From the NCBI RefSeq assembly GCF_038005225.1, contig NZ_JBBOSU010000001.1:794001-858000 (forward strand): 64,000 bases of DNA. Reading direction: 5' to 3'. The translations under genes were made by a program, and so were the position numbers. The notes beneath the pieces were generated by a model that was not told the DNA's origin, searched no databases, and saw only the letters and a list, made by a program, of their open reading frames with translations. The DNA comes from Solibacillus sp. FSL K6-1523 (lineage in GTDB: Bacteria; Bacillota; Bacilli; Bacillales_A; Planococcaceae). This document shows, piece after piece, positions 25,069 to 35,243 of this stretch (position 1 is the stretch's first letter; each line of letters opens with the position of its first letter).

Positions 25069-25899
25069 ATGAACTATACGAAAAAATTAGCGGTTGTTTT
25101 CATGTCAGTGGCTGTTTTAGCGGCTTGTGGAGACAAAAATCAGCAAGTAGAAAAAGAGCAAGTGGAACAACAGGAAGCAGTAGAAGAGGTAAAAGTAGCA
25201 GAAGAAGCAAACCTTTTCCGTAAGTATAGTGCCACACAAATGACTGATTTTGTAGCGGATACGCAATTATTAGCAACACTTGTTCAAGAAGGAAAATTAG
25301 AAGAAGCGCAAAAATTATACCCACTTGTAACGATGTATTATGAGCGACTTTTACCGATTACAAATGATTTTGAGGAACTGGATCAAGCGATTAATGGTCG
25401 AATCACAAAAGGAAAAGAAGCCGATTCAACAGGATTCCAACGTTTAGCATTTGGCTTATTCCAAGAGAAGACTACAAAAGGCTATGAAGAAGTCGCTACG
25501 CAGCTTGCAAGCGATGTTCAAGCATTAGAACAACAACTATCAACTATTGATGTAAGTAAAAATAATGTACTGGCATCAGCTAGTGCGATGTTCGAAAATA
25601 TGATAAAAAATCGTTTAACAGCAACAAGCTTTGCAAATGCTGAAGTATATGCGGTGAAGGCTCAAACAGAAGCAATTGAAGAGATTGTGAAAATTTTTAC
25701 GGCACGAGCAACTACTGAATCCGTGACAACGGCAACGGAAGCAATTGCGCAGTTAAATGAAGTTCTGGAATATTACGAAGTTGGTAAAGAAGATTACGTC
25801 AATTATAGTTTCTTCACAGCGAAGCAAAAAGAAGAGCTGACAGCAGCGATTCAACATGTGCAAAATGCCTTAAATGACATGGATAAAACAGTCCAATAA
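25069..25899 (+). CDS. EfeO/imelysin (M75)-like lipoprotein
   Basis: 276-residue lipoprotein (lipobox VLAAC). After an acidic linker, the helical domain from about 45 has the EfeO layout: YPLVTMYYERLLPI, FEELDQAINGR and TGFQRLAFGLF. EfeO and imelysin proteins carry HxxE here (TGFHRxE), but this one reads QRLA, so the metal ligands are lost. It ends the isd-type operon and could be a heme or iron carrier or a structural partner; function inferred from position only. Confidence 0.7.
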   Translation: MNYTKKLAVVFMSVAVLAACGDKNQQVEKEQVEQQEAVEEVKVAEEANLFRKYSATQMTDFVADTQLLATLVQEGKLEEAQKLYPLVTMYYERLLPITNDFEELDQAINGRITKGKEADSTGFQRLAFGLFQEKTTKGYEEVATQLASDVQALEQQLSTIDVSKNNVLASASAMFENMIKNRLTATSFANAEVYAVKAQTEAIEEIVKIFTARATTESVTTATEAIAQLNEVLEYYEVGKEDYVNYSFFTAKQKEELTAAIQHVQNALNDMDKTVQ

Positions 25900-25958
25900 T
25901 AGAGCAATGTTTAAATCTATACTTGCAACATACTGATGCTCACCAAAAAAAAAAATTA

Positions 25959-25999
25959 AAACCATCTTTTTTTGCCATTGGGTGAAAAGATGGTTTTTT
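25959..25999 (+). terminator. Terminator of the heme operon
   Basis: AAACCATCTTTT and AAAAGATGGTTT arms with T-run, preceded by an A-run, so it may work in both directions. Confidence 0.85.
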
Positions 26000-26117
26000 C
26001 TTTAGAAATTTATCTAGTGTTAAAAGTTTGCATAAATGGAATGTGGGTATACATATAAATGAAGACTGCTTAGAAAAACCTACAATCTAAAAATTCAGCT
26101 TTAGGAGGAAATATGAA

Positions 26118-26642
26118 ATGGCTAAATGGACAGTGGATGCGTCACACACGAATATTGGATTTCAAGTAAAGCATATGATGGTATCTAAAGTGAAGGGGAA
26201 CTTTGATTCTTTTTCAGCGGATGTAGAAGCGGAGGATTTATCGGATTTAACGACTGCCATCATTACGTTTTATATTGATACAGCATCAATAACAACAAAA
26301 AGTGAAGATCGTGATAACCATTTAAAATCAGCGGACTTTTTTGATGTTGAAACTTATCCGAAAATCACATTTAAATCCACGACAATCCAAAAATCTGGTG
26401 ACGGTTATCAGGTCGCTGGGAATTTAACGATTAAAGATGTGACCAAACCTGTTACATTTGACGTAGAATATAACGGCAAAGGGACAAATCCTTGGGGCGT
26501 TGAAGTTTATGGTTTTGAGGGAGAAACGAAAATTAACCGTGAAGATTTTGGCTTAACTTGGAATGCCGCATTAGAAACAGGTGGTGTGCTCGTTGGAAAA
26601 GATATTAAAATTACAGTTGAACTGGAATTAAATCCTGCGTAA
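26118..26642 (+). CDS. YceI-like lipocalin-fold protein
   Basis: YceI family, 174 residues: WTVDASHTNIGFQVKHM at the N-terminus, LKSADFFDVETYPKITFKS, and NREDFGLTWN near the end. The family is a beta-barrel that binds long isoprenoid-like molecules. This copy has no signal peptide, as in many Gram-positive members, so it is probably cytosolic. ATG 26118 follows AGGAGGAAA. It stands alone between terminators. Confidence 0.9.
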   Translation: MAKWTVDASHTNIGFQVKHMMVSKVKGNFDSFSADVEAEDLSDLTTAIITFYIDTASITTKSEDRDNHLKSADFFDVETYPKITFKSTTIQKSGDGYQVAGNLTIKDVTKPVTFDVEYNGKGTNPWGVEVYGFEGETKINREDFGLTWNAALETGGVLVGKDIKITVELELNPA

Positions 26643-26751
26643 ATTAGAGGGAAATAAGCGCGTAGTCGATCTCATAAGTACATCCATTATCAGAATGTCT
26701 AAATTGAAAGTTGAATTATGCAACAGGCAGGAAATAGAAAGAATTTAATAG

Positions 26752-26798
26752 ACAAGAGCCGCATTTCTAACAATTATGCTAGAAGTGTGGCTCTTGTT
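26752..26798. terminator. Hairpin between convergent genes
   Basis: ACAAGAGCCGCATTTCT and AGAAGTGTGGCTCTTGT make an 17-pair stem with two or three mismatches. The stop codon of the minus-strand gene lies in the right arm. T-run is weak, so efficiency is uncertain. Confidence 0.6.
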
Positions 26799-27303
26799 AA
26801 TATAATGCTTCATGTTTTTCGTAATGGGTTGCTACTTGTTTTAATTGTTTGTATGAGAGATTTTTTATTTTGGAAATGGTATCTTGAGAAAAAGAGAGTG
26901 TTAAAATTTCTGTATTTTTATTTTTAACGGGCATATACCATTTTAATGTAAAATCATGAATTGTTTCATTTTTGTTAATTTCTTTTAAAATATTGTAGCT
27001 GTCCTTCAATAACGTATCTTCGGAAACAAACTCGCGACCTTGTAAAAATAAATCAACATCGTGTTGACCGTCGTGGTGTGTGAAGTCAATATTCAAAATA
27101 ACGTTTTCCAATAATTGATTTAAAATAATGTCTGTAATCGCAATAGTCGTTTGAGTTTGTAATTCTTCGGGTGATATTTGAGCTGTTGTTTCTTCTATTT
27201 TCTTCGTTTCCTCAGAATTAATATAATTCACCATGAATTGAACTAATAAAATACTAATAAAAATCGTTAAAAAAATAAGCATGACTTTAAAAAATTTATT
27301 CAT
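26797..27303 (-). CDS. Hypothetical membrane-anchored protein
   Basis: 168 residues, no family recognised. An N-terminal helix (VMLIFLTIFISILLVQFMV) anchors it; the rest is outside the membrane if the positive N-terminus stays in. The body is rich in Thr, Asn and Glu with alternating strands and helices and ends in a lysine-rich helix. It stands alone; its leader holds the degraded R6 element with the T end facing the start about 42 bases away. Confidence 0.7.
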   Translation of the reverse strand: MNKFFKVMLIFLTIFISILLVQFMVNYINSEETKKIEETTAQISPEELQTQTTIAITDIILNQLLENVILNIDFTHHDGQHDVDLFLQGREFVSEDTLLKDSYNILKEINKNETIHDFTLKWYMPVKNKNTEILTLSFSQDTISKIKNLSYKQLKQVATHYEKHEALY

Positions 27304-27344
27304 AATAAGAAGAACCGCCTTTATAGCATAAGCGTCTTGATAAG

Positions 27345-27532
27345 CAATTACGCTTTAGCGAACTTTAGTCTGATTTTTTCTTTAAAGTGCTAGTAAAAAT
27401 CTGTGACCTCCGTCATTATGCCACAAAAAAACAAAAAAAGAACTGCCAAATGTGACAGTCCTTTAACTTCTTTTTAGCAATTGTATTTGTACCGAAAGCG
27501 ACAAGTACAGAAGTATCCCACCCTTATAAGTG
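27345..27532 (+). repeat. Modular palindromic element, copy R6 (decayed) with L hairpin
   Basis: 27345-27421: half T (CAATTACGC) with a mutated second arm, GATTTTTTC, then AAAATCTGTGACCTCCG. After 60 unrelated bases, 27480-27532 carries the L part: TTTGTACCGAAAGC and CAGAAGTATCCCAC..TATAAGTG, close to the L part of R2. Pairing is largely lost, so this looks like an old copy. Confidence 0.7.
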
Positions 27533-27538
27533 ATTGAG

Positions 27539-27691
27539 TTAAGTATTTTGTTCTTCATTATGAATGGTTGCCGCGTATTCGTTAAAGTATAAAAATGATT
27601 CGTCCTCTAATTTTATTACATTTTGAACGTTTAGCCCGATTGATAAAGGTCCAGAAAAAATCTCTTCCCACCAAGTTTCAGTTACAATCAT
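27539..27691 (-). CDS. Small hypothetical protein (50 aa)
   Basis: Reads MIVTETWWEEIFSGPLSIG, then an acidic part ending HNEEQNT. ATG 27691 has AAGGGGG eight bases upstream, which is the main support. No family recognised, no membrane segment. It lies alone in the gap between the membrane protein and the aldehyde dehydrogenase. 27692-27901 holds nothing else clear. Confidence 0.55.
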   Translation of the reverse strand: MIVTETWWEEIFSGPLSIGLNVQNVIKLEDESFLYFNEYAATIHNEEQNT

Positions 27692-27901
27692 TAATATAGC
27701 CCCCTTGTACGATTATAATGCGCTGCGTGTATTAGAAAATAACTTCTTATTTTGTGAACAACTCTTCAAATGACTGCGCGTTATTTTGAATCGCTCCTTT
27801 CTTGCAGGAAATTCATTGTGAGTTGTAGTAGTTATTACTATAGTTAATATGTGTGAACCGATATAATTTATGCATAGAATTTAAAGAAAGGGTGGAAAAA
27901 A

Positions 27902-29290
27902 ATGAAATTTACTGCGCAAGATGTTGAACAAATGATAGAGGATCAACGTGCATTTTATTTTACACGGACGACGAAGGAAGTAGAATTCCGTAAGCATCAA
28001 TTAGTATTATTAAAAGAATCCATTAAAAAATATGAACGCCAAATAATAGAAGCTTTAGCAGCTGATTTAAGAAAAAGTGAGTTTGAAGCGTTTGCAACGG
28101 AAATTGGGATTGTTTATGATAGCATTTCTTACTTTTTGAAAAATCTTGATAATTGGATGAAACCGGAATTAGTAAAAACACCGATTCAATTTCAACCAGG
28201 GAAGAGCTATATTGTTCGCGAACCATATGGCGTTGTATTAATTATCGGACCATTTAATTATCCATTCCAATTAATAATGGAGCCGCTGATCGGTGCGATT
28301 ATAGGGGGGAACACAGCCATTGTGAAGCCTTCTGAATCTGCCGTGCATACCGCGGCAATTGTCAAAACAATTATTGAAGAAACATTCCATGAAAATTATG
28401 TTCGCGTTGTTGAAGGGGAAAAGGATGAAGTGACTGCTCTTATCCATGCGCCGTTTGATTATATTTTCTTTACTGGCAGTGTGGCTGTTGGTAAAGTAGT
28501 TGCTCGTGCCGCTGCAGAACGTTTAACCCCTTATGCACTAGAGTTAGGTGGGAAGAGCCCTGTTATCATCGACCAAACCGCAAATTTAGAAGTGGCTGTT
28601 AAACGAATTGCTTGGGGGAAATTTAATAATACCGGACAAACATGTGTAGCACCTGACTATATACTTGTGCATGAATCCGTTGCGAAAAAGTTTGTGAAGC
28701 TGATGAAAAAGGTGATACGCGAATTTTTCGGAGAGGATATTCAAAAAAGCGAGGATTACGGGCGCATTATTAACTTACGCCAATTTGATCGCCTGCAAAG
28801 TATTTTGGATAACGAACGAAATACCATTACATTTGGTGGCACGACGGACCGCGAAGATTTATTTATTGAACCGACGCTATTAGAAAATATTACATGGGGC
28901 AGTCCGTCAATGGAAGATGAATTATTTGGTCCACTACTGCCGATTATGACGTATAAAGAGTTGCCGCAAGCGATTCATGAAGTGCGGAAATTGCCGAAGC
29001 CATTAAGCGCCTATTTATTTTCTGAAAATGAAAAAGCAATTCAGTACTTTTTACAGGAGCTTCCGTTTGGAGGAGGCTGTATTAATGATGTGATTACACA
29101 TGTTGGAAATACACATTTACCGTTTGGAGGAGTGGGTCCTTCTGGAAGTAATGCTTATCACGGGAAAGCGAGTTTTGAAAATTTCACACATGCTAAATCC
29201 ATTATGCAACGTTCTAATAAGCTTGCGAATGGTTTACTATTCCCACCATATAAGCAAAAGGTAAAACTTGTTCGGACGATTATGAAATAA
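27902..29290 (+). CDS. Aldehyde dehydrogenase (class 3 type, YwdH-like)
   Basis: NAD(P)-dependent aldehyde oxidation, 462 residues. Nucleotide and active-site motifs: FFTGSVAVGK, catalytic Glu in ALELGGKSPVI, catalytic Cys in NTGQTCVAPDYI, and LPFGGVGPSGSNAYHG. The C-terminal hydrophobic and basic tail (LLFPPYKQKVKLVRTIM) fits the membrane-associated fatty aldehyde group. ATG 27902 behind AAAGGGTGG. Single-gene unit with its own terminator. Substrate unknown; long-chain aldehydes are likely. Confidence 0.9.
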   Translation: MKFTAQDVEQMIEDQRAFYFTRTTKEVEFRKHQLVLLKESIKKYERQIIEALAADLRKSEFEAFATEIGIVYDSISYFLKNLDNWMKPELVKTPIQFQPGKSYIVREPYGVVLIIGPFNYPFQLIMEPLIGAIIGGNTAIVKPSESAVHTAAIVKTIIEETFHENYVRVVEGEKDEVTALIHAPFDYIFFTGSVAVGKVVARAAAERLTPYALELGGKSPVIIDQTANLEVAVKRIAWGKFNNTGQTCVAPDYILVHESVAKKFVKLMKKVIREFFGEDIQKSEDYGRIINLRQFDRLQSILDNERNTITFGGTTDREDLFIEPTLLENITWGSPSMEDELFGPLLPIMTYKELPQAIHEVRKLPKPLSAYLFSENEKAIQYFLQELPFGGGCINDVITHVGNTHLPFGGVGPSGSNAYHGKASFENFTHAKSIMQRSNKLANGLLFPPYKQKVKLVRTIMK

Positions 29291-29302
29291 TAAAATGACG
29301 AT

Positions 29303-29334
29303 GAAGCCCCCATTTGAATTAAAATGGGGGCTTC
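29303..29334. terminator. Terminator between aldehyde dehydrogenase and kinase
   Basis: GAAGCCCCCATTT and AAATGGGGGCTTC form a 13-pair stem between convergent genes; short T/A flanks. Confidence 0.8.
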
Positions 29335-29348
29335 AATATTGAAAAAGA

Positions 29349-30926
29349 CTAATTTAAATCGATTGGAAAGCTAATTAAAATTTCCGTCCCAACGTTTTGT
29401 TTACTTGTAATTTGAATGGTCCCGCGATGATCTTCAATAATTTTATTAATAATCATCATGCCTAAGCCGGTACCCTTTGTTTTTGTCGTATAGAAAGGCT
29501 CAAAAATTCGATCTAAAACATGTGGCGGAATGCCGTAACCAGTATCTTTTATGCTGATAAAAACCGTATTTTCGTCCAGGTCTTTGCATAATTCAATCGT
29601 AATAGCACCACAATCATTAATCGCTTCCATTGAGTTTTTAAAAAGGTTGATAAAGATTTGTTTGATTTGGTTTGCATTGCCAAGAATCACAATATGGTCA
29701 TAATCATTATTTATTTTTAATGTAATATTCCTTTGCTGAAATTCATATTGAAAAAGATGCGCAACTTCAGCTAACGTTTGGCCTAGGTGAATCGGAACGA
29801 ATTGATTCGCTTGCGGGCGTGAAAGAACGAGAAATTCGGATAAAATTAAATCAATGCGTTCAATTTCTTTTTCCATCAATTTTGTATATTCATGATAAGG
29901 TGAAGAATCTCCCTCATTCATCATTTGAACAAAACCGGAAATGACGGTCATAGGGTTGCGGATTTCATGGGCGACACCTGCAGCCATCTCACCCACTAAT
30001 TTTAGCTTTTCAGATTGTAAAACGAGACGTTCGTTTTCTTTAATATACGAGATGTCACGGGAAATGAGTGACATCGCAATCATTTGTCCATTAGGGTCAT
30101 AAATAGGCGATATCGAAATTTGAACATCGATCGAGGTGCCGTCTCGCCTCATATCCTGCGTTTCAAACAGGTGAAGACTTTGCCCCATTAAAAGTTGTTT
30201 TGTTCGCTCAGCAGCTGCCTCTGCATTTCCAGGGGGAACAAGTGGCAATGTTTTACCGATGCTTTCTTCCTTTGTCCAACCATATAAACGTTCAAATGCT
30301 GGATTTACCGTAATAATGGTATCGTCCAAATTAAAAACGACAATGGCATCCTCAGCATGTTCAAAAAACATATTTAAGTAAGCTTCTTTGGATATCAAAT
30401 TATATTCGCGGTCTATCGTTGTCTGCTCGACACGATTCCAAAGATATTTTACATAAAAAGTTTGTAGTAAACTTATACAACAGACGAGTATCAAAAAAAA
30501 TATAAATAAAAAATCATCAATCCCACTGGAATTTTTAAAAATTGAGTGGGAAAAATTTAAGACTATAAGTGATTCGGTAACAACAATTAGTGAAAAAATA
30601 ATATTAAGACATAAAGATCGATAAATACTCAATATAATTAAAAAATATAAAAAAGAGTACAATGTAATGATATTTTCACTTTGATAGGTCAAAAATAATA
30701 CGAAAAAATGCCAGCCGAAAATTAAGCAATATTGAAAAACTTTTGGATTCACTTTTAAGAAATAAAGAAATGAAAGAGTAATTGAGATCGTAATACAAAC
30801 GATTAAATTGGCTGTAGACAAATTAAAAAAGCCAAGCCAAGGTGTAAAAATATGAAATGTTACTGTAAAAAGTAGCATTACAAAGATGAATTGATTGCGT
30901 TTATGTAAAATATCAAGTTGTTGCAT
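29349..30926 (-). CDS. Membrane PAS sensor histidine kinase
   Basis: 525 residues. Six or seven membrane helices in the first 165, then a PAS domain (about 180-295, AEDAIVVFNLDDTIITVN, YGWTKEESIGKTLP), a HisKA domain with VAHEIRNPMTVISGF around 318, and an ATPase domain with N, G1 (DTGYGIP) and G2 (GTGLGMMI) boxes. The layout resembles sporulation kinases KinB/KinE. No response regulator is adjacent, in keeping with an orphan phosphorelay kinase. ATG 30926 follows GGAGG. Confidence 0.88.
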   Translation of the reverse strand: MQQLDILHKRNQFIFVMLLFTVTFHIFTPWLGFFNLSTANLIVCITISITLSFLYFLKVNPKVFQYCLIFGWHFFVLFLTYQSENIITLYSFLYFLIILSIYRSLCLNIIFSLIVVTESLIVLNFSHSIFKNSSGIDDFLFIFFLILVCCISLLQTFYVKYLWNRVEQTTIDREYNLISKEAYLNMFFEHAEDAIVVFNLDDTIITVNPAFERLYGWTKEESIGKTLPLVPPGNAEAAAERTKQLLMGQSLHLFETQDMRRDGTSIDVQISISPIYDPNGQMIAMSLISRDISYIKENERLVLQSEKLKLVGEMAAGVAHEIRNPMTVISGFVQMMNEGDSSPYHEYTKLMEKEIERIDLILSEFLVLSRPQANQFVPIHLGQTLAEVAHLFQYEFQQRNITLKINNDYDHIVILGNANQIKQIFINLFKNSMEAINDCGAITIELCKDLDENTVFISIKDTGYGIPPHVLDRIFEPFYTTKTKGTGLGMMIINKIIEDHRGTIQITSKQNVGTEILISFPIDLN

Positions 30927-31196
30927 GATACCTCCAAAGTAAGAAATACTACCTATATAATACACGAAAAAGTTATGTCGATAAATGACGAATTTTGGTA
31001 TACTAATAGATAGTCAATAGCTAAACGGAAATTTCGTTTGAAACGGAACGAATAATTACTAATTTGTACAAACGAAAGAATGGAAATTTATAAAAATGAG
31101 CAGTATGATGAAACTAACCTTATAAATTGTGAGCGAATAGAAGTTTGAATTAAAATTGTTGTGTGAGCTAGAACACCATAGTTGGAGGAACGGATT

Positions 31197-32666
31197 ATGT
31201 ATGTAGAAGAGCTATTAAGTACACTTATGCAAAAAAAGGTGATTGGGCAATTACCGAACATTGTAAAAGACATTGCAATTGATTCCCGAAGTGTGCAACC
31301 GAGCAGTGTATTTATTTGTATAAAAGGCTACACAGTAGATGGTCATGAATATGCACAGCAGGCAGTGGATGCAGGCGCAACTGTGATCGTAACAGAGCGC
31401 GAGTTAGAGCTAGAGGGAAATGTGGCACAAATCATCGTTCAAAGTACAACGCGCACTTTGGGATTGCTAGCTACGAGATTTTTTGATTACCCATCAAAGG
31501 ATTTAATGATGGTTGGCATAACAGGAACGAATGGGAAAACGAGCGTTGCGGGCATTATTCATAATATTTTAATTGGGCTTGGCGAGAAATCAGCATTATC
31601 AGGCACGATTGGATTTAATTTAAATGGTGTGCTTTATGAGTCAGCAAATACAACAAGTGATGCACTCAATACGCAACAAATGATTTTCCGTGCAAAAATG
31701 GAAGGCTGTCGTGCAATGGTCATGGAAGTATCTTCTCATGGGCTAGCATTAGGTCGTTTAGCAGGCGTGGATTATGATGTGGCTATTTTTACAAATTTAA
31801 CGCATGATCATTTAGATTTCCATGGTACGATGGAGGAGTATGGCAATGCGAAGGGGCTATTATTTTCTCAGCTCGGACAAGATTTAGAAAAAAATAAACA
31901 TGTTGTATTGAACGCGGATGATCCATGGTCAAAAAAGTATGCGGATACAACCCCTTATCCGATTTGGACATATGGTTTACATAATGATGCGATTTTCCGT
32001 GCGACAAATTGCGCGTATGAAAATGGAATGACAAGCTTTGATATGATCACACCAGAGGGTACTTTCCATGTAAATATGCATTTATTAGGTGAATTTAATA
32101 TTTATAATGTATTAGCTGCGACAGCGATGTTTTATGCGCGCGGCTTTGCGCTAGAGGCAGTTATTGAACAAATCGAAATGTTACCGCCAGTAAAAGGGCG
32201 TATGGAAAAGGTCATGACGGATTTACCGATTCAAATTTTTGTAGATTATGCTCATACTTCAGATGCGATTGAAAAAGCAATTAACGCTGCATTACCGTAT
32301 AAAAAACCAGAAAATAAATTGATTTTCTTAGTTGGAACGGGTGGTGGGCGTGATAAAACAAAACGTCCAATCATGGCAGAAAAAGCCTCGGTTGCGGATT
32401 ATGTTATTTTAACGACAGATGATCCGCGTTATGAGGAATTTGATAGCATTACAGGTGACCTTGCAAAAGGGATGGCTCATGACAATTATGCTTGTATTGG
32501 AGACCGTGCTGAAGCCGTTCGTCATGCGATCAGTATTGCAAATGCTGGAGATATTATTATTTTCGCTGGTAAAGGGCATGAGGATTATCAAATTATCGAA
32601 AATACAAAATTCCCACATAGTGATGCAGAAATTGCGATAGAAGCAGGGAAATTGAAATTTGTGTAA
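31197..32666 (+). CDS. murE: UDP-MurNAc-tripeptide synthetase MurE
   Basis: Adds the third amino acid to UDP-MurNAc-L-Ala-D-Glu, 489 residues. ATP site GITGTNGKTSVA, UDP-MurNAc contacts NTTSDALNT, and C-terminal motif DDPRYEE. Meso-DAP enzymes usually show DNPR and S. aureus lysine enzyme DNPA; DDPR is neither, so the amino acid (lysine expected in Lysinibacillus relatives) is not settled by eye. GGAGG precedes ATG 31197. It is not in a mur-fts cluster. Confidence 0.88.
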   Translation: MYVEELLSTLMQKKVIGQLPNIVKDIAIDSRSVQPSSVFICIKGYTVDGHEYAQQAVDAGATVIVTERELELEGNVAQIIVQSTTRTLGLLATRFFDYPSKDLMMVGITGTNGKTSVAGIIHNILIGLGEKSALSGTIGFNLNGVLYESANTTSDALNTQQMIFRAKMEGCRAMVMEVSSHGLALGRLAGVDYDVAIFTNLTHDHLDFHGTMEEYGNAKGLLFSQLGQDLEKNKHVVLNADDPWSKKYADTTPYPIWTYGLHNDAIFRATNCAYENGMTSFDMITPEGTFHVNMHLLGEFNIYNVLAATAMFYARGFALEAVIEQIEMLPPVKGRMEKVMTDLPIQIFVDYAHTSDAIEKAINAALPYKKPENKLIFLVGTGGGRDKTKRPIMAEKASVADYVILTTDDPRYEEFDSITGDLAKGMAHDNYACIGDRAEAVRHAISIANAGDIIIFAGKGHEDYQIIENTKFPHSDAEIAIEAGKLKFV

Positions 32667-32681
32667 CGAATTAGCATAAAG

Positions 32682-32713
32682 ACACCGTATGGAATGGATA
32701 TACGGTGTTTTTT
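32682..32713 (+). terminator. Terminator of murE
   Basis: ACACCGTAT and ATACGGTGT perfect arms followed by TTTTTTA. Confidence 0.88.
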
Positions 32714-32819
32714 AGTGGGGATAAAGTAAGGAAATGAACCTTGCCGTAAAAGCAGAAATATTTACAATGCAACTTATATTACAAATGGTCGTGTTACACT
32801 GTAGGAGGTGTTTTTATCC

Positions 32820-33368
32820 GTGATTCGAACATTTTTAATGAGCATGTTTATCTATTGCGTTGTGAGTTTGCCATTTTATATGAGTATGCGCTACCTTTAT
32901 ATGAGAAAAAGAAAAATTATGTGGCCACGGGAACTAGTCATGCTGCTATTCTTCCTCTACTCTGTTAGTATATTTTCACAAACAATCATTCCCGATTTTT
33001 ATATTGTGAATGGACAGATTGTTTTGGATACAGCAAGTCCGTATATGCGCGGCAATTTTATGCCGTTACAAACGATTCACTTATATTATGACCTGTTAAA
33101 TAGTCCACTTTCGAATATTGCTTTTTATAATTTGGCGGGGAATATTATTTTATTTATTCCTTTTGGTTTCTTCATTCCATTGCTTTTTAAAAAGTGTAGA
33201 GGTTGGCTGAGGATGCATGTTGTTGCGCTTGGCATTCCTTTGTTTATCGAGTGCACACAGTATTTTATCGGCCGTAGTATTGATGTGGATGATGTTTTAT
33301 TGAATGCCATTGCGATTATTATTGGATTTATTTTATATAAGATTTTGCAGCGATTGCGTAAAAATTAA
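32820..33368 (+). CDS. VanZ-family membrane protein
   Basis: 182 residues with five membrane helices. VanZ core: GNFMPLQTI, NLAGNIILFIPFGFFIPLL, ECTQYFIGRSIDVDDVLLN. VanZ gives low-level teicoplanin resistance in enterococci; most chromosomal members have no assigned role. GTG 32820 sits nine to ten bases after AGGAGGTG; the GTG at 32808 is within that site. Single gene before prfC. Confidence 0.87.
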   Translation: MIRTFLMSMFIYCVVSLPFYMSMRYLYMRKRKIMWPRELVMLLFFLYSVSIFSQTIIPDFYIVNGQIVLDTASPYMRGNFMPLQTIHLYYDLLNSPLSNIAFYNLAGNIILFIPFGFFIPLLFKKCRGWLRMHVVALGIPLFIECTQYFIGRSIDVDDVLLNAIAIIIGFILYKILQRLRKN

Positions 33369-33447
33369 AGTACATGAAGTAAAAAAGGTTGTCACTACTA
33401 GTACCTGTCTTTTAGAATAGGTAAGTATGGAAAAGGAGATTAAAAAA

Positions 33448-35019
33448 ATGACTTTAGAACAAGATATATTATCACGTCGTACATTTGCCATTATCAGTCA
33501 CCCTGATGCTGGTAAAACGACGATTACTGAAAAATTACTATTATTCGGCGGTGCGATTCGCGATGCAGGTACTGTAAAAGGAAAGAAATCAGGTAAATTT
33601 GCGACATCGGACTGGATGGAAATTGAAAAACAACGTGGGATTTCTGTAACATCTTCTGTAATGCAATTTGATTATTCAGATTGCCGTGTCAACATTTTGG
33701 ACACACCAGGGCACCAAGATTTCTCTGAAGATACGTATCGTACATTAATGGCGGTAGATTCAGCGGTCATGGTAGTTGATGCAGCAAAGGGTATCGAGGC
33801 ACAAACGTTAAAACTATTTAAAGTATGTAAAATGCGTGGGATTCCGATTTTTACATTTATTAATAAGTTAGACCGACAAGGGAAAGAGCCGCTTGAATTA
33901 ATTGAGGATTTAGAAGAAGTGCTTGGTATTTCAGCGTATCCAATGAACTGGCCAATCGGTATGGGAAAAGAGTTCTTAGGTATTTACGATCGCTACAATC
34001 AACGTATTGAACAGTTCCGTACAGAAGAGGCGGATCGTTTTTTACCGCTTGATGAATCAGGTCATTTAGCTGTCGACCATCCGATGAAAGTGACTTCTTA
34101 CTATACGCAAGCAATGGATGATATTGAATTATTAAATGAAGCAGGAAATGCCTATTCTGAAGATCGAATTCGTCGTGGCGAGCTAACGCCTGTATTTTTC
34201 GGTTCGGCATTAACAAATTTCGGTGTGCAAACATTCCTTGATACGTATTTAAAATTTGCACCAGTGCCTCAACCACGTATTACAGAGGATGAGCAGTTTA
34301 TTGACCCTGTGGACCATAATGAGTTTTCTGGTTTCATTTTCAAAATTCAAGCAAACATGAACCCTGCTCACCGTGACCGTATTGCGTTTGTGCGTATCGT
34401 ATCGGGTAAATTTGAGCGCGGTATGAACATGACGCTTGCACGTACAGGGAAATCATTTAAAGTGACGCAATCTACGCAGTTTTTAGCAGATGATCGTGAA
34501 ATCGTTAACGAGGCAGTAGCGGGTGATATTATCGGTCTTTATGATACAGGTACGTATCAAATTGGCGATACGGTTGTAGGTGGTAAAAAAGGCTTTAACT
34601 TTGAAAAATTACCACAATTCACACCGGAAATTTTCATGCGCGTGTCTGCGAAAAACGTCATGAAAGGGAAACAATTCCAAAAGGGTGTTTTACAACTTGT
34701 ACAAGAAGGCGCGATTCAGTATTTCAAAACATTACACACGGAAGATATTCTACTTGGGGCTGTAGGTCAATTACAGTTTGAAGTATTCCAACATCGCATG
34801 AGCAATGAGTATAATGTTGAAGTAATCATGGAACCAATCGGTAGTAAAATTGCGCGTTGGATTGAGAACGAGGAAGATGTGAAAGATTCGATGCATTCAC
34901 AACGTTCAATGCTTGTAAGAGATCGTTATGACAATAAAGTATTTTTATTTGAAAACGAATTCGCAATGCGTTGGTTCTCAGATAAAAACGAAAATATTCA
35001 GTTATATAGCTTCTTATAA
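33448..35019 (+). CDS. prfC: Peptide chain release factor 3
   Basis: Ribosomal GTPase that removes RF1/RF2 after termination; 523 residues. G motifs: [28 protein letters not shown]. GTPase domain to about 275, then domains II and III ([23 protein letters not shown]). ATG 33448 follows AAAGGAG; an ATG at 33427 lies upstream without a site. RF3 is absent from B. subtilis 168 but common in Lysinibacillus-type and cocci. Followed by a terminator. Confidence 0.93.
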   Translation: MTLEQDILSRRTFAIISHPDAGKTTITEKLLLFGGAIRDAGTVKGKKSGKFATSDWMEIEKQRGISVTSSVMQFDYSDCRVNILDTPGHQDFSEDTYRTLMAVDSAVMVVDAAKGIEAQTLKLFKVCKMRGIPIFTFINKLDRQGKEPLELIEDLEEVLGISAYPMNWPIGMGKEFLGIYDRYNQRIEQFRTEEADRFLPLDESGHLAVDHPMKVTSYYTQAMDDIELLNEAGNAYSEDRIRRGELTPVFFGSALTNFGVQTFLDTYLKFAPVPQPRITEDEQFIDPVDHNEFSGFIFKIQANMNPAHRDRIAFVRIVSGKFERGMNMTLARTGKSFKVTQSTQFLADDREIVNEAVAGDIIGLYDTGTYQIGDTVVGGKKGFNFEKLPQFTPEIFMRVSAKNVMKGKQFQKGVLQLVQEGAIQYFKTLHTEDILLGAVGQLQFEVFQHRMSNEYNVEVIMEPIGSKIARWIENEEDVKDSMHSQRSMLVRDRYDNKVFLFENEFAMRWFSDKNENIQLYSFL

Positions 35020-35035
35020 GATTATTTATAAAATA

Positions 35036-35079
35036 AAAGTGGATTTGGAAAACGTACTATTTTCCGAATCCACTTTTTT
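35036..35079 (+). terminator. Terminator of prfC
   Basis: GTGGATTTGGAAAA and TTTTCCGAATCCAC arms, one mismatch, then T-run; 20 bases after the stop. Confidence 0.85.
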
Positions 35080-35243
35080 GTATTCCACAGAAATAGATGA
35101 ATGAATAATCAAGGTGGTTTATTAATAATATCAATTATAAAGTTGTATTTATTAATTTATTTTATTATAAAACTTAATTTTGTTATTTACTTATTAATTA
35201 ATAGTTATTATAATCAAATTAACTAAAAGAAAGGGGTGTCATT

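Noticed and set aside
26718-26927. Plus-strand frame over the hairpin after YceI
   Set aside because: It overlaps the terminator and the 3' end of the convergent gene and has no protein-like features.
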